From contig NC_077232.1 of assembly GCF_027887165.1 (NCBI RefSeq), positions 13,603,255 through 13,667,254 of the forward strand: a stretch of DNA of 64,000 nucleotides, in the 5' to 3' direction. The notes below the pieces were generated by a model. That model did no database searches and was not told the origin of the DNA. It was given only the letters and a program-made list of their open reading frames with translations. Of the stretch, positions 11,784-24,796 are shown piece after piece. Position 1 is the stretch's first letter. Every line of letters starts with the position of its first letter. The translations under genes and the position numbers were made by a program. The DNA is from Monodelphis domestica. Its lineage: Eukaryota > Chordata > Mammalia > Didelphimorphia > Didelphidae.

Positions 11784-14700
11784 ATGCCAGCAAATCCACA
11801 AATGATGATCATAACTTTGAACGTGAATGGGATGAACTCACTCATAAAACGTAGACAAATAGCAGATTGGATTAGAACCCAAAATCCTACTATATGTTGT
11901 CTTCAAGAAACACATATGAGGAGGGTTGACACTCACAAGGTTAGAATTAAAGGTTGGAGTAAGACCTTTTGGGCATCAACTGATAGAAAGAAGGCAGGAG
12001 TTACAATCATGATATCCGACAAAGCCAAAGCAAAAATAGACCTGATAAAAAGGGATAGGGAAGGTAAATATATATTCTGCTAAAAGGGAGTATAGACAAT
12101 GAGTAAATATCACTAATCAACATGTATGCACCAAATGTTATAGCATCCAAATTTTTAATAGAGAAACTAGGAGAATTGAAGGAGGAAATAGACAGTAAAA
12201 CCATATTAGTGGGAGACTTGAACCAACCACTATCAAATTTAGATAAATCAAACCAAAAAATAAACAAGAAAGAGGTAAAAGAGGTGAATGAAATCTTAGA
12301 AAAATTAGAATTAATAGACATATGGAGAAAAATAAATAGGGACAAAAAGGAATACACCTTCTTTTCAGCACCACATGGCACATTCACAAAAACAGATCAT
12401 ACACTAGGTCATAGAAACATGGCACTCAAATGCAGAAAAGCAGAAATAATAAATGTAGCCTTGTCAGATCTCAAGGCAATAAAAATATTGATCGACAATG
12501 GTACATGGAGAGCCAAATCAAAAATTAATTGGAAATTAAATAATATGATACTCCAAAATGAGATAGTTAGAGAAGAAATCATAGAAACAATTAATAATTT
12601 CATTGAAGAAAATGACAACGGCAAAACATCCTTTCAAACCTTATGGGATGCAGCCAAGGCAGTACTTAGAGGAAAATTCATATCCCTGAGTACATATATT
12701 AACAAATTAGGGAGGACAGAGATCAAGGAATTGGAAATGCAGATCAAAAAACTTGAGAACGAACAAATTAAAAACCCCCAGAAGAAAACCATACTAGAGA
12801 TCCTAAAAATTAAGGGAGAAATTAATAAAATCGAAAGTGACAGAACTATTGAGCTAATAAAGAAGACTAGAAGCTGGTACTTTGAAAAAACAGACAAAAT
12901 AGACAAAGTACTGGTTAATCTAATTAAAAAAAGGAAAGAAGAAAGGCAAATTAACAGCATCAAGGATGAAAAGGGGGATCTCACCTCCAATGAAGAGGAA
13001 ATTAAGGCAATCATTAAAAACTACTTTGCCCAACTATATGGCAATGAATACACCAACCTAGGTGATATGGATGAATATTTACAAAAATATAAATTGCCTA
13101 GACTAACAGAAGAAGAAATAGTTTTCTTAAATAATCCCATATCAGAAATTGAAATCCAACAGGCCATCAAAGAACTTCCTAAGAAAAAATCCCCAGGGCC
13201 TGACGGATTCACCAGTGAATTCTATCAAACATTCAGAGAACAGTTAATCTCAATACTATACAAACTATTTGACATAATAAGCAAAGAGGGAGTTCTACCA
13301 AACTCCTTTTATGACACAAACATGGTACTAATTCCAAAGCCAGGCAGGCCAAAAACAGAGAAAGAAAACTATAGACCAATCTCCCTAATGAATATAGATG
13401 CAAAAATCTTAAATAGGATACTAGCAAAAAGACTCCAGCAAGTGATCAGAAGGGTCATCCACCATGATCAAGTAGGATTTATACCAGGGATGCAGGGCTG
13501 GTTCAACATTAGGAAAACTATCCACATAATTGACCACATCAATAAGCAAACCAACAAGAACCACATGATTATCTCAATAGATGCAGAAAAAGCCTTTGAT
13601 AAAATACAACACCCATTCCTACTAAAAACACTAGAAAGCATATGAATAGAAGGGTCATTCCTAAAAATAATAAACAGTATATATCTAAAACCATCAGCTA
13701 ATATCATCTGCAATGGGGATAAACTAAATCCATTCCCATTAAGATCAGGAGTGAGTGAAACAAGGATGCCCACTATCACCTCTATTATTTGACATTGTAT
13801 TAGAAACACTAGCAGTAGCAATTAGAGAAGAAAAAGAAATTGAAGGCATTAAAATAGGCAAGGAGGAGACCAAATTATCACTCTTTGCAGATGACATGAT
13901 GGTCTACTTAAAGAATCCTAGAGATTCAACCAAAAAGCTAATCGAAATAATCAACAACTTTAGCAAAGTTGCAGGATACAAAATAAACCCACATAAGTCA
14001 TCAGCATTTCTATATAATTCCAACACAGCTCAGCAGCAAATAAATTCAAAATGGGTGAATGACTTGAACATAAAGAAGGAAACTATAAGAAAATTAGGTG
14101 AACACAGAATAGTATACATGTCAGACCTTTGGGAAGGGAAAGACTTCAAAACCAAGCAAGAATTAGAAAGAGTTACAAAATGCAAAATAAATAATCTGGA
14201 TTACATCAAATTAAAAAGTTTTTGTACAAACAAAACCAATGTAACCAAAATCAGAAGGGTAGCAACAAATTGGGAAACAATCTTCATAAAAACCTCTGAC
14301 AAAGGTTTAATTTCTCAAATTTATAAAGAACTAAATCAATTGTACAAAAAATCAAGCCATTTTCCAATTGACAAATGGGCAAGGGATATGAACAGGCAGT
14401 TCACAGCCAAAGAAATCAAAACTATTAATAAGCACATGAAAAATTGCTCTACATCCCTTATAATCAGAGAGATGCAAATCAAAACAACTCTGGGTATCAC
14501 CTCACACCTAGCAGATTGGCTAACATGACAGCTATGGAAAGTAATGAATGCTGGAGGGGATGTGGCAAAGTGGGGACACGAATTCATTGCTGGTGGAGTT
14601 GTGAATCGATCCAACCATTCTGGAGGGCAATTTGGAACTATGCCCAAAGGGTGATAGAAGACTGTCTGCCCTTTGATCCAGCTATAGCACTGCTGGGTTT

Positions 14701-14989
14701 GTACCCCAAAGAGATAATAAGGAAAAAGACTTGTACAAGAATATTCATAGCTGCGCTCTTTGTGGTGGCCAAAAATTGGAAAACGAGGGGATGCCCGTCA
14801 ATTGGGGAATGGCTGAACAAATTGTGGTATATGTTAGTGATGGAATACTATTGTGCTAAAAGGAATAATAAAGTGGAGGAATTCCATGGAGAATGGAACA
14901 ACCTCCAGGAAGTGATGCAGAGCGAAAGGAGCAGAACCAAAAAAACATTGTACACAGAGACTGATACATTGTGGTACAATCGAAGGTGA
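11784..14989 (+). pseudogene. L1-B ORF2 (endonuclease / reverse transcriptase), broken
   Basis: Start is MPANPQMMIITLNVNGMN at 11784. The first frame closes at 12083 after the CCLQETH segment. A second frame, 12122-13645, carries VGDLNQPL, the RT N-terminus, [13 protein letters not shown] and [13 protein letters not shown] third, 13755-14528, carries [11 protein letters not shown] and FADDMM. The last, to 14989, carries the Cys-rich end CX3CX7HX4C (CWRGC...H...C). Visible lesions: a frameshift near 12083; SDH changed to SDL (near 12470), losing the catalytic His; an in-frame TGA at about 13643; a 4-base duplication near 13751; and the 640-base deletion near 14040. The SDL, TGA and 4-base duplication are also in L1-D. 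Confidence 0.88.
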
Positions 14990-15356
14990 TGGACTTCTCC
15001 ATTAGTATCAATGCAATCCCTGAACAATCTGCAGGGATCTAAAAAAAATACTACCCACAAGCAGAGGATAAACTGTGGGAGTAAAAACACCGATGAAAAG
15101 CAACTGCTTGACTACAGGGTTGGAGGGGATATGACTGAGGAGAGACTCTAAATGAACACTATAATGCAAATTCCAACAACAGGGAAATGGGTTCGAGACA
15201 AGAACACATGTGATAACCAGTGGAATCGTGCGTCGGCTATGGGAGAGGGAAAGGTGGTGGGAGGGGAGTAGGGGAGGAAAAGAAAATGATCTTTGTTTCC
15301 AGTGAATAATGTATGGAAATGACCAAATAAAATAATGTTTAAAATTTGAAAAAAAA

Positions 15357-15371
15357 AAGATTTTTTCTTTG
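15357..15371. repeat. Target-site duplication of L1-B, right copy
   Basis: Same 15 bases as 9441-9455, right after the A-tail. L1-C sequence resumes immediately after it. Confidence 0.93.
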
Positions 15372-16286
15372 ATGTTAATTAAGGAAATCATTTAGAAAAT
15401 TTTTTTCTGGGTTTTGTCTTCCTAGCTTAGGTATCAGCACCATGTCGGTGTCATAAAAATAATTCTTATGATATCTTGTCATTTGCCTATTTTGACAAAT
15501 CATTTATTTAGTATTGGTGTTAAATGTTCTGTAAATGTTTGATAGAATTAATTTGAGAATCCATCTGGCCTTGAGGATATCTTCTTGTGGAGTTCTTTGA
15601 TAACATTGTTCAATTTCTTTTTCTGAGATGAGATTGTTTAAGTATTACATTTCTTCTTTTGTCAATCTGGGCAATTTATGTTTTCATATTCATCCATTTC
15701 ATCCAGATTGTCAGGTTTATAGTCAGATAATTGGGCAAAATTGTACTTAGTGATTATTTTAATTTCTTCTCCTTTGGTGTTGAACATATCCTTTTCATTT
15801 TTGATACTTGATATTTTATTTTCTTCTGTTCTTTTAAAAATCAAATTAACCAAATATATTTTATATGATTTTTATAACACCAACTCCTAGTTTTATTTAT
15901 TAAGTCAATGGTTCTCTTAATTTTATTAATTTCTCCTTTGATTTTTTTGTATTTCAATTTTAACCTTAAGTAGGGATATTTAATTTATGTATTTTCTAGT
16001 TTTTCTAGTTGAATACCCAATTCATTGATCTGCTTTTCCTCGAATTTATTGATATAAGCACTCAGAGATATAAATTTTCCCCATTAAAAACTGTTTTGAC
16101 TATATCCCATAAATTTTGATTATAATCTTTTCAATGTCATTCTCTTTAGTGAAAAAAAAATATATATAGTGTTTCTATAGCTTGTTCTTTGATTTACCCC
16201 TTTTTATAATTAGATTATTTAGCTTCTAATTAATTTTTATTTTAACTTTCCACAGACTTCTATTGGTGATCACTTTTATTGTATTA
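15372..16286 (-). mobile_element. L1-C, second part
   Basis: Continuation of the old antisense L1: reverse-transcriptase and linker region of ORF2 on the minus strand, collinear with L1-D 27380-28300 but heavily diverged. It is interrupted at 16286 by a solo LTR and resumes at 17386. Confidence 0.8.
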
Positions 16287-17385
16287 TGTTAAGAAGGAGA
16301 GGAGATAATGGAGAGGAAGAGGGAATAGCAGTGAGAGAGAGTGAATGGATTGTTCTATTTATTCTTCTCCTCCTTTATTTCTGGGGGGAGAGAAAACAGG
16401 CTCTGTCCCCTTGAAAAAAGGAGTATGTCTCCAGAGAGATATTTTCTGGGAGATTGATGGGAGATGGCTAGAGTGGGATTGACTCAGTGAGATGAGAGGC
16501 TGCCTCCCTCAGAGGAGCCCAGGGCTCCTGAGGGCAAATTGGTCCTTAAGAGTCAAGATGACCTCTTATGCCTCTGCTTCCTCCAGAGACATTAAATGTC
16601 AGCCCTTTTCAGGGTCTTAGAAGTGGTCAAATGCCTAGGAAAGATGTCAGTTCCTTCGGTCAGACAATCTTGAATCACTGGGATCTGAAACTCAACCCTC
16701 TCTGGGGTAGAAGTGTGACCCCACCCCCAACCCCAAATCTTCAACCCCCTTAACTATTTTGTTTAAAAAGAGGCCCAAAACAAACTCCTAGATGTCAAAT
16801 ATTTTATTGAGGTTCAAGCAGGAGTGAGATGTCAGGGATGTCAGGCAGGAAAGTGAGTAAAAAGGGAAGCCCTATGGATTGTCCCCGCTAGCAAGTTGCC
16901 CCCCCCCTCAGAGTCTGAAGGTCACAAGATTCTCAGCCCTGGCCTCTCCCTTTTGCCAATTGCTTTCTTGCCCCTACTCTCAACTAGCACCCTGAAAGTA
17001 TGAGTCCAAGGACATATAAGAGAGAGAGAGAAAGGGAGATAAATCTTAGGAAAAGGGTCTGTGGATGGCTTTGTTCAAAGTCCTAATCCACAATCCCACC
17101 TGAGGATTTTAGACTACTATAACTGAAAATCTTATTGGAGGTGTTCAGAGTTTCAGAAGGCATAGTAGATCTACAAAGAAATAGGCTTCTTCTCAACTTC
17201 AGGGAACCTACCTTTCTCCTCTACCTTCCGCAGCTGGAAGTGAGTTGCCAGCTGGATTTTCAAGCTTCTAATTGTTCCTGAGAATTCTCAGCTTTTCCTT
17301 TTCCCCTCTTCCACTCTCACTTCAGCTGGTCTCTTCAAGAGACTGATCTTTCCTCAATGCAGAATCTCTCTTCTCTTCTCTTACA
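16287..17385 (-). mobile_element. Solo LTR (local family E) inside L1-C
   Basis: An insert of 1,099 bp that begins TGTTAAGA and ends TCTCTTACA. The flanking 4 bases ATTA are duplicated (16283-16286 and 17386-17389). Removing the insert and one ATTA restores the L1 text. Minus orientation is suggested by AATAAA signals near that strand's 3' end and a TATA-like TTATAT near 17015. No internal retroviral region is attached, so it is a solitary LTR fossil left by LTR-LTR recombination. The 4-bp duplication fits many class I endogenous retroviruses. Confidence 0.8.
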
Positions 17386-17535
17386 ATTATAATCTGAAGA
17401 GGATGCATCTGTTATTTTAGCTTTTCTGCATTTAATTGTGGAGTTTTGATACCTTTGTATATAGGCAATTTTTTGTTCAGATTCCCTGTATTGCTGAAAA
17501 GAAAGTATATTCCTTTTTTATCCCCATTCAAAACT
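17386..17535 (-). mobile_element. L1-C, third part
   Basis: Short continuation of L1-C into the endonuclease end of ORF2 (minus strand), recognisable by comparison with 28290-28440 of L1-D. Similarity stops near 17535; what lies from there to about 17690 is A-rich and unassigned. Confidence 0.7.
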
Positions 17536-17688
17536 TAAAAAGTAGAATAGGCCAAATGGGAAAAGAAGGTTCAAAGACTGGGAAAATGAGGAAATAGAAA
17601 AAAATTCTAAAAATAAAAAATTATTATGGAGACAAAAAAAAAACACAAAACAAGGCATAGACTCAGAAGGGGACATGTGACCATGAAA

Positions 17689-18042
17689 ATGTGGGTTTAA
17701 ATAAAAAATAAGTGGTTGCCATGGGAAAAATTACCAAATATGAAATACCCAAGTCAGCTGGGTTTTATGAAAATTTTAATTAATACAAATGAAGGAATTT
17801 GAGGAAAGAGAGAAAGACAGAGTAAGAGGAAATAGTAGGAGAAGGCCTATACCAGCTGGGGCCAGCCTAGGCCTAAGCTTTAAGAGAGACTAGTCAGTCT
17901 TTTATCATTCACAAAGAGGTTTGTCCCAAGCAAAACTCTAGTGTACAGAGAGACCCTCCAGATCAGCTCCTGAGCTCAACTAAGTTCAGTCACTGAGCCC
18001 AGCTCTCAGCTCCTGACCTCCTTTAAAAGAGAAGTATCTTAC
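17689..18042 (-). mobile_element. LTR fragment, local family A
   Basis: This resembles the start (in + coordinates) of the family-A LTR at 59776-60922: a GTGGTTGCCATGGG segment, a GGGTTTTATGA stretch, a GAGAGAAAG tract, a GGCCTA block, then a TTTTATCATTCAC segment. It breaks off near 18042, where the 3' tail region of L1-E begins. Only about a third of the LTR is present. It is a fossil. Confidence 0.6.
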
Positions 18043-21000
18043 ATTTTATTATTACATTTTCTTGAATGGAAATTATCCTTCTTATTTCTTTTCCTTTTTT
18101 CTTTTTTTGTCTTCATCTCATTTAAAAATTATTTTATTTTATTTCAGTTTTTGAAAATTTTATTTAGTCAATTTAGAACATTATTCTTTGATTACAAGAA
18201 TCACATTATTTCCCTCCCTCTCCTCCCCCACCTTCCTTTAGCTGACATGCAATTACAATGGGTTTTACACGTGTCCTTGATCAGAACCTATTTCCATGTT
18301 GTTGATGTTTGCACTAGGATGATCATTTAGTCTACATCCCCAGTCATACCCCCCTCGACCTGTGTAATCAAGTAGTTGTTTTTCTTGAGTGATTCTGCTC
18401 CCACAATTTTTTCTCTGGATGTGGATGGTGTTCTTTCTCATAGATCCCTCCTCGCTGCTCAGGATCACTGCATTGCCACTAATGGAGAAGTCCATTATAT
18501 TCAATTGTACCACAGTGTATCAGTCTCTGTGTACAATGTTCTCCTGGTTCTGCTCCTCTCACTCAGTCTCAATTCCTGGAGATCATTCCAGTTCACATGG
18601 AATTCCTCCAGTTTATTATTCCTTTGAGCACAAAAGTATTCCATCACCAACATATACCACAATTTGTTCAGCCATTCCTAAATTGAAAGACATCCCCTCA
18701 TCTTCCAATTCTTTTCCACCACAAAGAGTGCAGCTATGAATATTCTTGTTCAAGTCTTTTTTTATTATTATCTCTTTGGGGTATAAACCCAGCAGTGCTA
18801 TAGCTCGATCAAAGGCCAGACAGTTTTTAGCACCTTTTGGGCATAGTTCCAAACTGCCCTCCAGAATGTTTGGATCAATTCAAAACTCCACCAGCAGTCC
18901 AGTAATGTCCCTACTTTGCCACATTGCCTCCAGCATTCATAACTTTCCTTTTCTGTCATATTACCAAATCTGCTAGATATGAGGTGATACCTCAGAATTG
19001 TTTTGATTTGCATCTCTCTCTGATCATAAGAGATTTAGAACACTTTTCATGTGATTATTAATACTTTTGATTTCTTTATCTGAAAAATGTCTATTCATAT
19101 CTCTTGCCCATTTATCAATTGGAGAATGGCTTGATTTTTGTCCAATTGATTTAACACTTTATAGAATTGCATAATTAGACCTTTGTCAGAGGTTTTTGTT
19201 ATGAAGATTGTTTCCTAATTTGTTGCTTCCCTTCTAATTTTGGTTGCATTGGTTTTGTTTGTACAAAACCTTTTTAATTTAATGTAATCAAAATTATTAA
19301 TTTTACATTTTGTGATTTTTTCTAACTCTTGCTTGGTCTTAAAATCTTTCCTTTCCCAAAGATCTGACATGTATATTATTATGGTTTTTTCTATTTCAGT
19401 AAAAAAGGATTTTGGTAGTTCAATGGATATGGTACTAAATAAGTAAATTAAATTTGGCAGGATTGTCATTTTTATTATGTTAGTTTGTCCTATCCATGAG
19501 CAGTCGATGTGTTTCCAATTGTTTAGATATAGTTTTAATTGTATGGAGAGTGTTTTGTAGTTGTGTTCATATAGTTCCTGTGTTTGTCTTGGCAGATAGA
19601 TTCTTAAGTATTTTAAATGGAATTTCTTTTTCTAATTCTTGCTGCTGAGATGTGTTGGAAATATGTAGAAAAGCTTTTGACATATGTGGGTTCATTTTGT
19701 ATCCTGCAACTTTTCTAAAGTTGTTGATTATTTTGACTAGCTTTTTAGTTGATTCTCTTGGACTCTTTTAGTAGACTATTATGACATTTTGAAAGAGTGA
19801 TAGTTTGGTCTCCTCACTGCCAATTTTAATACCATCAATTGCTTTTCCTTCCCTAATTGCTACTACTAGTGTTTCTAGTACAAGTTTAAATAATAGAGGT
19901 GATAATGGGCTTCCTTGTTTCACTCCTGATCTTATTGGGAAGGCTTCTAATTTATCCCCATTGTAGATGATGTTCGCTGATGGTTTTAGATATATACTGT
20001 TTATTATCTTTAGGACAGGCCCTTCTATTTCTATGCTTTCTAGTGTTTTTCAATAGGAATGAGTGTTATATTTTGTCAAAGGCTTTTTCTGTATCTATTG
20101 ATATAATCATGTGATTTTTCTTAGTTTGCTTGTTAATATGGTCAATTTTGTGGATGGTTTTCCTAATATTGAACCATCCTTGCATTCCAGGTATTAATCC
20201 TACCTGGTCATAATGAATAACTCTCGTGATCACTTGCTGGAGTCTTTTTGCTAGTATCCTATTTAAGATTTTTACATCTATATTCACTATATACATTCAT
20301 GTTTTTGACCTTCCTGGCTTTGGAATCAGTACCATATTTGTGTCATAAAAGGAATTTGGTAGAACTCTGTCTTTGCTTATTTTGTCAAATAGTTTTTATG
20401 ATTAGTTCTTTGAATATTTGATAGAATTTATTTGTGAATCCTTCTGGGTCTGGGGATTTTTTCTTAGGAAGTTGTTTGATTACTTATTTGATTTCTTTTT
20501 CTGATATGGGATTATTTAAGGATTCTATTTCTTCCTCTTAATCTAGGCAATTTATATTTTTGTAAATATTCATCCATATCACCTAGATTTCCCTATTTAT
20601 AGCCATATAATTAGGCATAATAGTTTTTAATGATTGCTTTAATTTCCTTTTCATTAGAGGTGAGGCCTCCCTTTTCATTTTGAATACTGTCAATTTGTTT
20701 TTCTTCTCTCCTTTTAAAAATTAGATTGACCAATACTTATTCTATTCTATTTGTTTTTTTTAAGTACCAGCTTCTAGTCTTATTTATTAAATCAATAGTT
20801 CGTTGACTTTCAATTTTATTAATTTGTCCTTTGATTTTTAGGATCTCTAATTTAGTTTCCATCTGAGAAATTTTAATTTGTTCTCTTTCTTGTTTTTTAA
20901 TTCTCATGCCCAATTCATTGACCTCTGCCCTTCCTAATTTATTAATATATTTACTCAAGGATATAAATTTCCCCCGAATGCTGCTTTGGCTGCATCCCAT

Positions 21001-21309
21001 AGGTTTTGAAAGGATGTCTCATCTTTGTCATTTTCTTCAATGAAATTATTGTTTCTATGGTTTGTTCTTTAACTGATTTTGGAGAACCATATTGTCTAAT
21101 TTCCAATGAACTTTTGAGTTGTCTCTTCATGTATCATTACTAAATATCATTTTCATAGCAGTATGATCTGAGAAGGTTGCATTTATTATTTCTGCTCTTT
21201 TGCACTTATTTGCAATGATTTTATGCCCTAGCACATGGTCAATCTTTGTGAATGTACCATATGCTGTTGAAAAGCAGGTGTATTCCTTTTTGTCCCTATT
21301 TATTTTTCT

Positions 21310-21840
21310 CTATATATCTACTAACTCTAATTTTTCTAAGTTTTCATTCACTTCTCTTACCTCTTTCTTATTTATTTTTTTGTTTGATTCATCTAGTTCT
21401 GATAGAAGAAGGTTCTGATCTCCCACTAGTATAGTTTTTCTATCTATTGCATCCTTGAACTCCACTAGTTTCTCCTTTAGAAATTTGGATGCTATGCCAT
21501 TTGGTGCATACATGTTACATACTGATATATCCTCATTGTCTATACTCCCTTTTATCAGAATGTAATCACCCTCTATATCTATTTTTACTTTACCATTGTC
21601 AGATATCATGATTGTGACTCCTGCCTTCTTTTTCTCAGTTGATGCCCAGTATATGTGGTTCCATCCTCTTACTTTTACCCTATGAGTGTCTACCTTTTTC
21701 ATGTAGGTTTCTTGTAGACAACATATGGTAGGGTTTTGGTTTCTAATCCACTCTGCTATTTTCTTGTGCTTTATGGATGAGTTCATTTCATTCACATTCA
21801 GAATTATGATTACCAGCTGTGTATTTCCCAACATTTTGAT
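21310..21840 (-). pseudogene. L1-E ORF2, endonuclease N-terminal part
   Basis: The longest surviving frame of L1-E begins at the natural start (MLGNTQLVIIILNVNEMN). It keeps the CCLQETY region (catalytic Glu) and VGDQNLLLSELDE, where other copies read VGDLNQPL. It ends at 21310 (KLELVDI). The remainder of ORF2 continues in other frames. It is a dead L1 fragment. Confidence 0.75.
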
Positions 21841-22069
21841 TTCTAATCCTAGTCTTACTCTTCCTCCTTTCACTATTTACTTCTACACCAGTGTTCAGTT
21901 TTTAGTCAGTCCTCCTAATTCCCACCCTTATTTTACTTCCCTTTTCCACACCCTCCCTTATTATCCTCTTCTTATTTTCTTTACAGTCTTTTTAGACTAC
22001 TCCGACCCTCTCCCTCCCTTGTATTGCTTCCCTCCCCACCAGTCCATTTGTTACCTGTCTACTTCCCTA

Positions 22070-22421
22070 TGTAAGAGTTAAGATTTTGGGAAACTGAGGC
22101 AGGTAGAAATTAGTTTCTTTCTGCAAGGAGTATTATATGTTTATGAGGTTTATGAAAGGTTAAGGATTAAAGAAAATACAGAATAAGAAAGCACATGTCT
22201 AGGCCAAAGAGGCCTTGACAAGATAACCTCACATCATGAAAGAGACGCGTCTGCTCTAAAATGAAAGTCGAAAAAGAGGCCAAGCCTATTCACAACCAGG
22301 TTTAAATACCCCATCTCGCTCTCGGCCCAGGTGAGAATTCAGTGATATTAGAAGGCATTCTGGGGGAAGTGGAGCAAGGATTTCTGGTGATTGAAGTCCT
22401 GGATTCGAGTCTATTTTTACA
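22070..22421 (-). mobile_element. Solo LTR (local family B), copy 1
   Basis: A 352-bp element that on its own strand starts TGTAAAAATAG and ends CTCTTACA. It carries a TATA-like GGGGTATTTAAACC near the middle, as its sister at 51791-52129 also does. The sister has an AATAAA signal further on. Both share the tract around GAGACGCGTCTGCTC. Flanking 4-mers are CCTA and CTTA. It is inserted in the L1-E spacer, with no internal retroviral region: a small solo LTR fossil. Confidence 0.72.
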
Positions 22422-24640
22422 CTTATCGGGCGCAAATTAATTCTCTGCCCCAGTGTATTTGATTCTTCTTCCCTCTCCAAGTCAATTTCAATGTACGTTA
22501 GAATTGAGTATTTCCTATCTCCAACCTCTTTACCCTTCCAGTGTATTGATGTTCTCCCCCACCCCTTGGCATACACTTCTTTGTGACATCTAAATCACCC
22601 CACTTTGTTTCTTTTCCCATTTTTCTTAGTATTAACCTCTTTAAAAAACAAACAAACTCTAGTTTTATATATATGCATATAAATATATTTATGCATACAT
22701 ATGTCTATATACATATTTATGTCTTGGCACTTCATCCTATATAGTTTGTCAATGTTCCCTCAAAGTATAATTCTTCTACCTACACAGGTGATAATAATAA
22801 TTTTAAGAGTTACTAATATCCTCTCTTCATGTAGGGATACATATCATTTTAACTTATTGGGTCCTTTAAAAAAGGTTTTTTTTTGTTTTGTTTTTTCCCC
22901 CCTTTCTTAATTACCTTTTGATGATTCTCTTGACTTCTGAATTTGGGCACCAAATTTTCTATTCAGGTCTGGTCTTATCTTTAGGAATGCTTGGAATTCT
23001 TCTATGTTACTAAATGACCATACTTCCCTCTGCAAAAATATAGTCAGTTTTACTGAGAGTTGATTTTTGGTAGTATACCTAGTTCCCTTGCTTTCCAGAA
23101 TATCATATTCCATGTCTTTTGGTCCTTCAGTGTAAATGCAGCCAGATCCTCAGTTATTCTCACTGTAATTCCATGGTATCTGAATGACTTCTTCTTAGCA
23201 GCTAGTAATATTTTTACTTGGTCTGGTAGTTCTTGAATTTGGCTACACCATTCCTGCATGTTGTCAGTTGGGGATTAAGTACAGGAGGTGATTTGTGGAT
23301 TCTTTCAATCTGCACTTTTCCTCTTGTTCTACAATGTTGGGGCATTTTTCTTGGATGATTTCCTGTAGGGTGATGTCCAGGCTTTTTATATTGTCATGGT
23401 CTTCCGGTAGACCAATGATTCTTAAGTTGTCTCTCCTGGAACTATTTTTTAAAATCTTTTGTTTTGTGAATGTAATATTTCATATTTTCCTTAATTGTTT
23501 TCATTGTTTTGATTTTGTTTTATAGTTTCCTGCTGCTTTGTGAAGTCTCTTCCTTCTAATTGTTGTATTCTGGTTTTTAAAGACTGAATTTCAACCCTGG
23601 CTTTTTTGGTCATCCTTCTTTTTCTGGTCTGATTTTTTTTGAAGGTCATCTTTAATCTTCTTTGCCTCATCTTTCATCTCTTTTGCCTCATTTTCAAACA
23701 GATTAATTTTGACTTTCAAGACATTGTTTTCTCATTTTAGTTCAAATGCCTCTGTTTCCAGATGACTTATCTTGCTTTTTAAGTTCTTTTCCCAGTTGTC
23801 TTCAGCCTCTCTTAATTATGTTTTGAATTGTATTTTGAGTTCTTCCAAAGCCTGTGTCCAATTTGTTGGAGTTTCTGTATTTTTACTTGGTGTTCCTTGA
23901 TCTTCCTCTGCTACATTTGTTCTTTGTTCATTGCCCAGATAGCAGATGTCAATTTTAATTTTTTTTTCTTTTTTCTGTTGTTAGATCTTATTTGCCCCTT
24001 CTTTCCCCCCTGTAGTTGCCTGCACTCTTGCTCTTCTCATCATGTGCTGGATCTGTGGGTTTGGGCTTTTCTGTCAAACTTCACCATTAAAGCTTAGTCA
24101 GCAGAGCTCTCAGAGTAGTCTGTGGGGGAGGGGTGTTGGGGCTTGACCTTCCCTGCCCTCTGAAGGCTTGATAAGATTAATCCCAGCAGAGTTGATCTTT
24201 CATATCTGGATGCTCCCCTAGGCTAAAACTTCAGGAAGGGAGGACAATATAGAGTGTCTCTGTTGTGAATAGGCTGGTTGCTCTGTGCTTCTCCCTGCTA
24301 CTTTATTTAAAGCCCTGAGCCTGGCACAGCTTTGTCTACCAGGTACTCCCTCTAGATTAGTGCCATTGGCATCCCAGAGATTCCAGTCACTGCTGGGGGC
24401 TCAGTACTGTAGGAGTCCTGGGACCTTCCTTCCTCCTTCCCCTTAGACCTCAGTGTTTTCAAATTCAGGATTTTGTGGGGGGTGGCTTTTAAGTTTAGTC
24501 CATCAGGAGGGTTCCTTAGCTCTGTCCTGTTGTTAGGTTTGGTTTTCAGGCCCCTAGGAGCATTTAGTTTTTAATTGGTGAGGAAGGGTTGTTGGAGGTC
24601 TGAACTTTTGTGCCTCTATGCAGTCATCTTGACTTGGGGC

Positions 24641-24796
24641 CCCCTTTTTATTTTTCTTCACTGATTTTTTGTGAATTGTTTAACCACTTAATCATTTGTA
24701 ATTCCTTTTCCTTCTATACCTTGAACTTTATCATCATGAATATCATATTGTCCTTCATCCCTAAGAAAACATGATCAACCACTCCATAGACTTAAA
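24641..24796 (+). other. Short unassigned intron sequence between L1-E and L1-D
   Basis: About 150 bases between the 5' end of L1-E and the target site of L1-D. Nothing was recognised in it. Confidence 0.5.

Larger units (their letters stand above)
9456..15356 (+). mobile_element. L1-B: young L1 with a complete 5' end, on the receptor's sense strand
   Basis: A 5.9-kb L1 with 5'UTR (9456-10114), ORF1 (10115-11096), spacer with purine-rich tract (11097-11783), ORF2 (11784-14989), 3'UTR and a short A-tail, flanked by a perfect 15-bp duplication. It sits inside L1-C, whose sequence continues across the site. About 640 bases of ORF2 are missing near 14040, compared with L1-D. The 5'UTR begins GAACTTCCGGGTAATCATGG and is unrelated to the 5'UTRs of L1-A, L1-E and L1-H, so this subfamily has a different promoter. 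The unmutated duplication points to a recent insertion. It cannot move by its own proteins because both ORFs are broken. Confidence 0.95.
18125..24640 (-). mobile_element. L1-E: old near full-length antisense LINE-1
   Basis: On the minus strand this runs from a 5' end near 24640 through 5'UTR, ORF1 (about 22900-23800), spacer, ORF2 (21873 down to about 18500) to the 3' end near 18125. A solo LTR (22070-22421) is inserted in the spacer. Numerous stops and shifts break both ORFs. Segments still readable include the endonuclease start (ILNVNEMNSSIKHKKIAEWI), the RT segment [20 protein letters not shown] and the Cys-rich end. It lies antisense to the receptor gene in intron 3. Confidence 0.88.
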
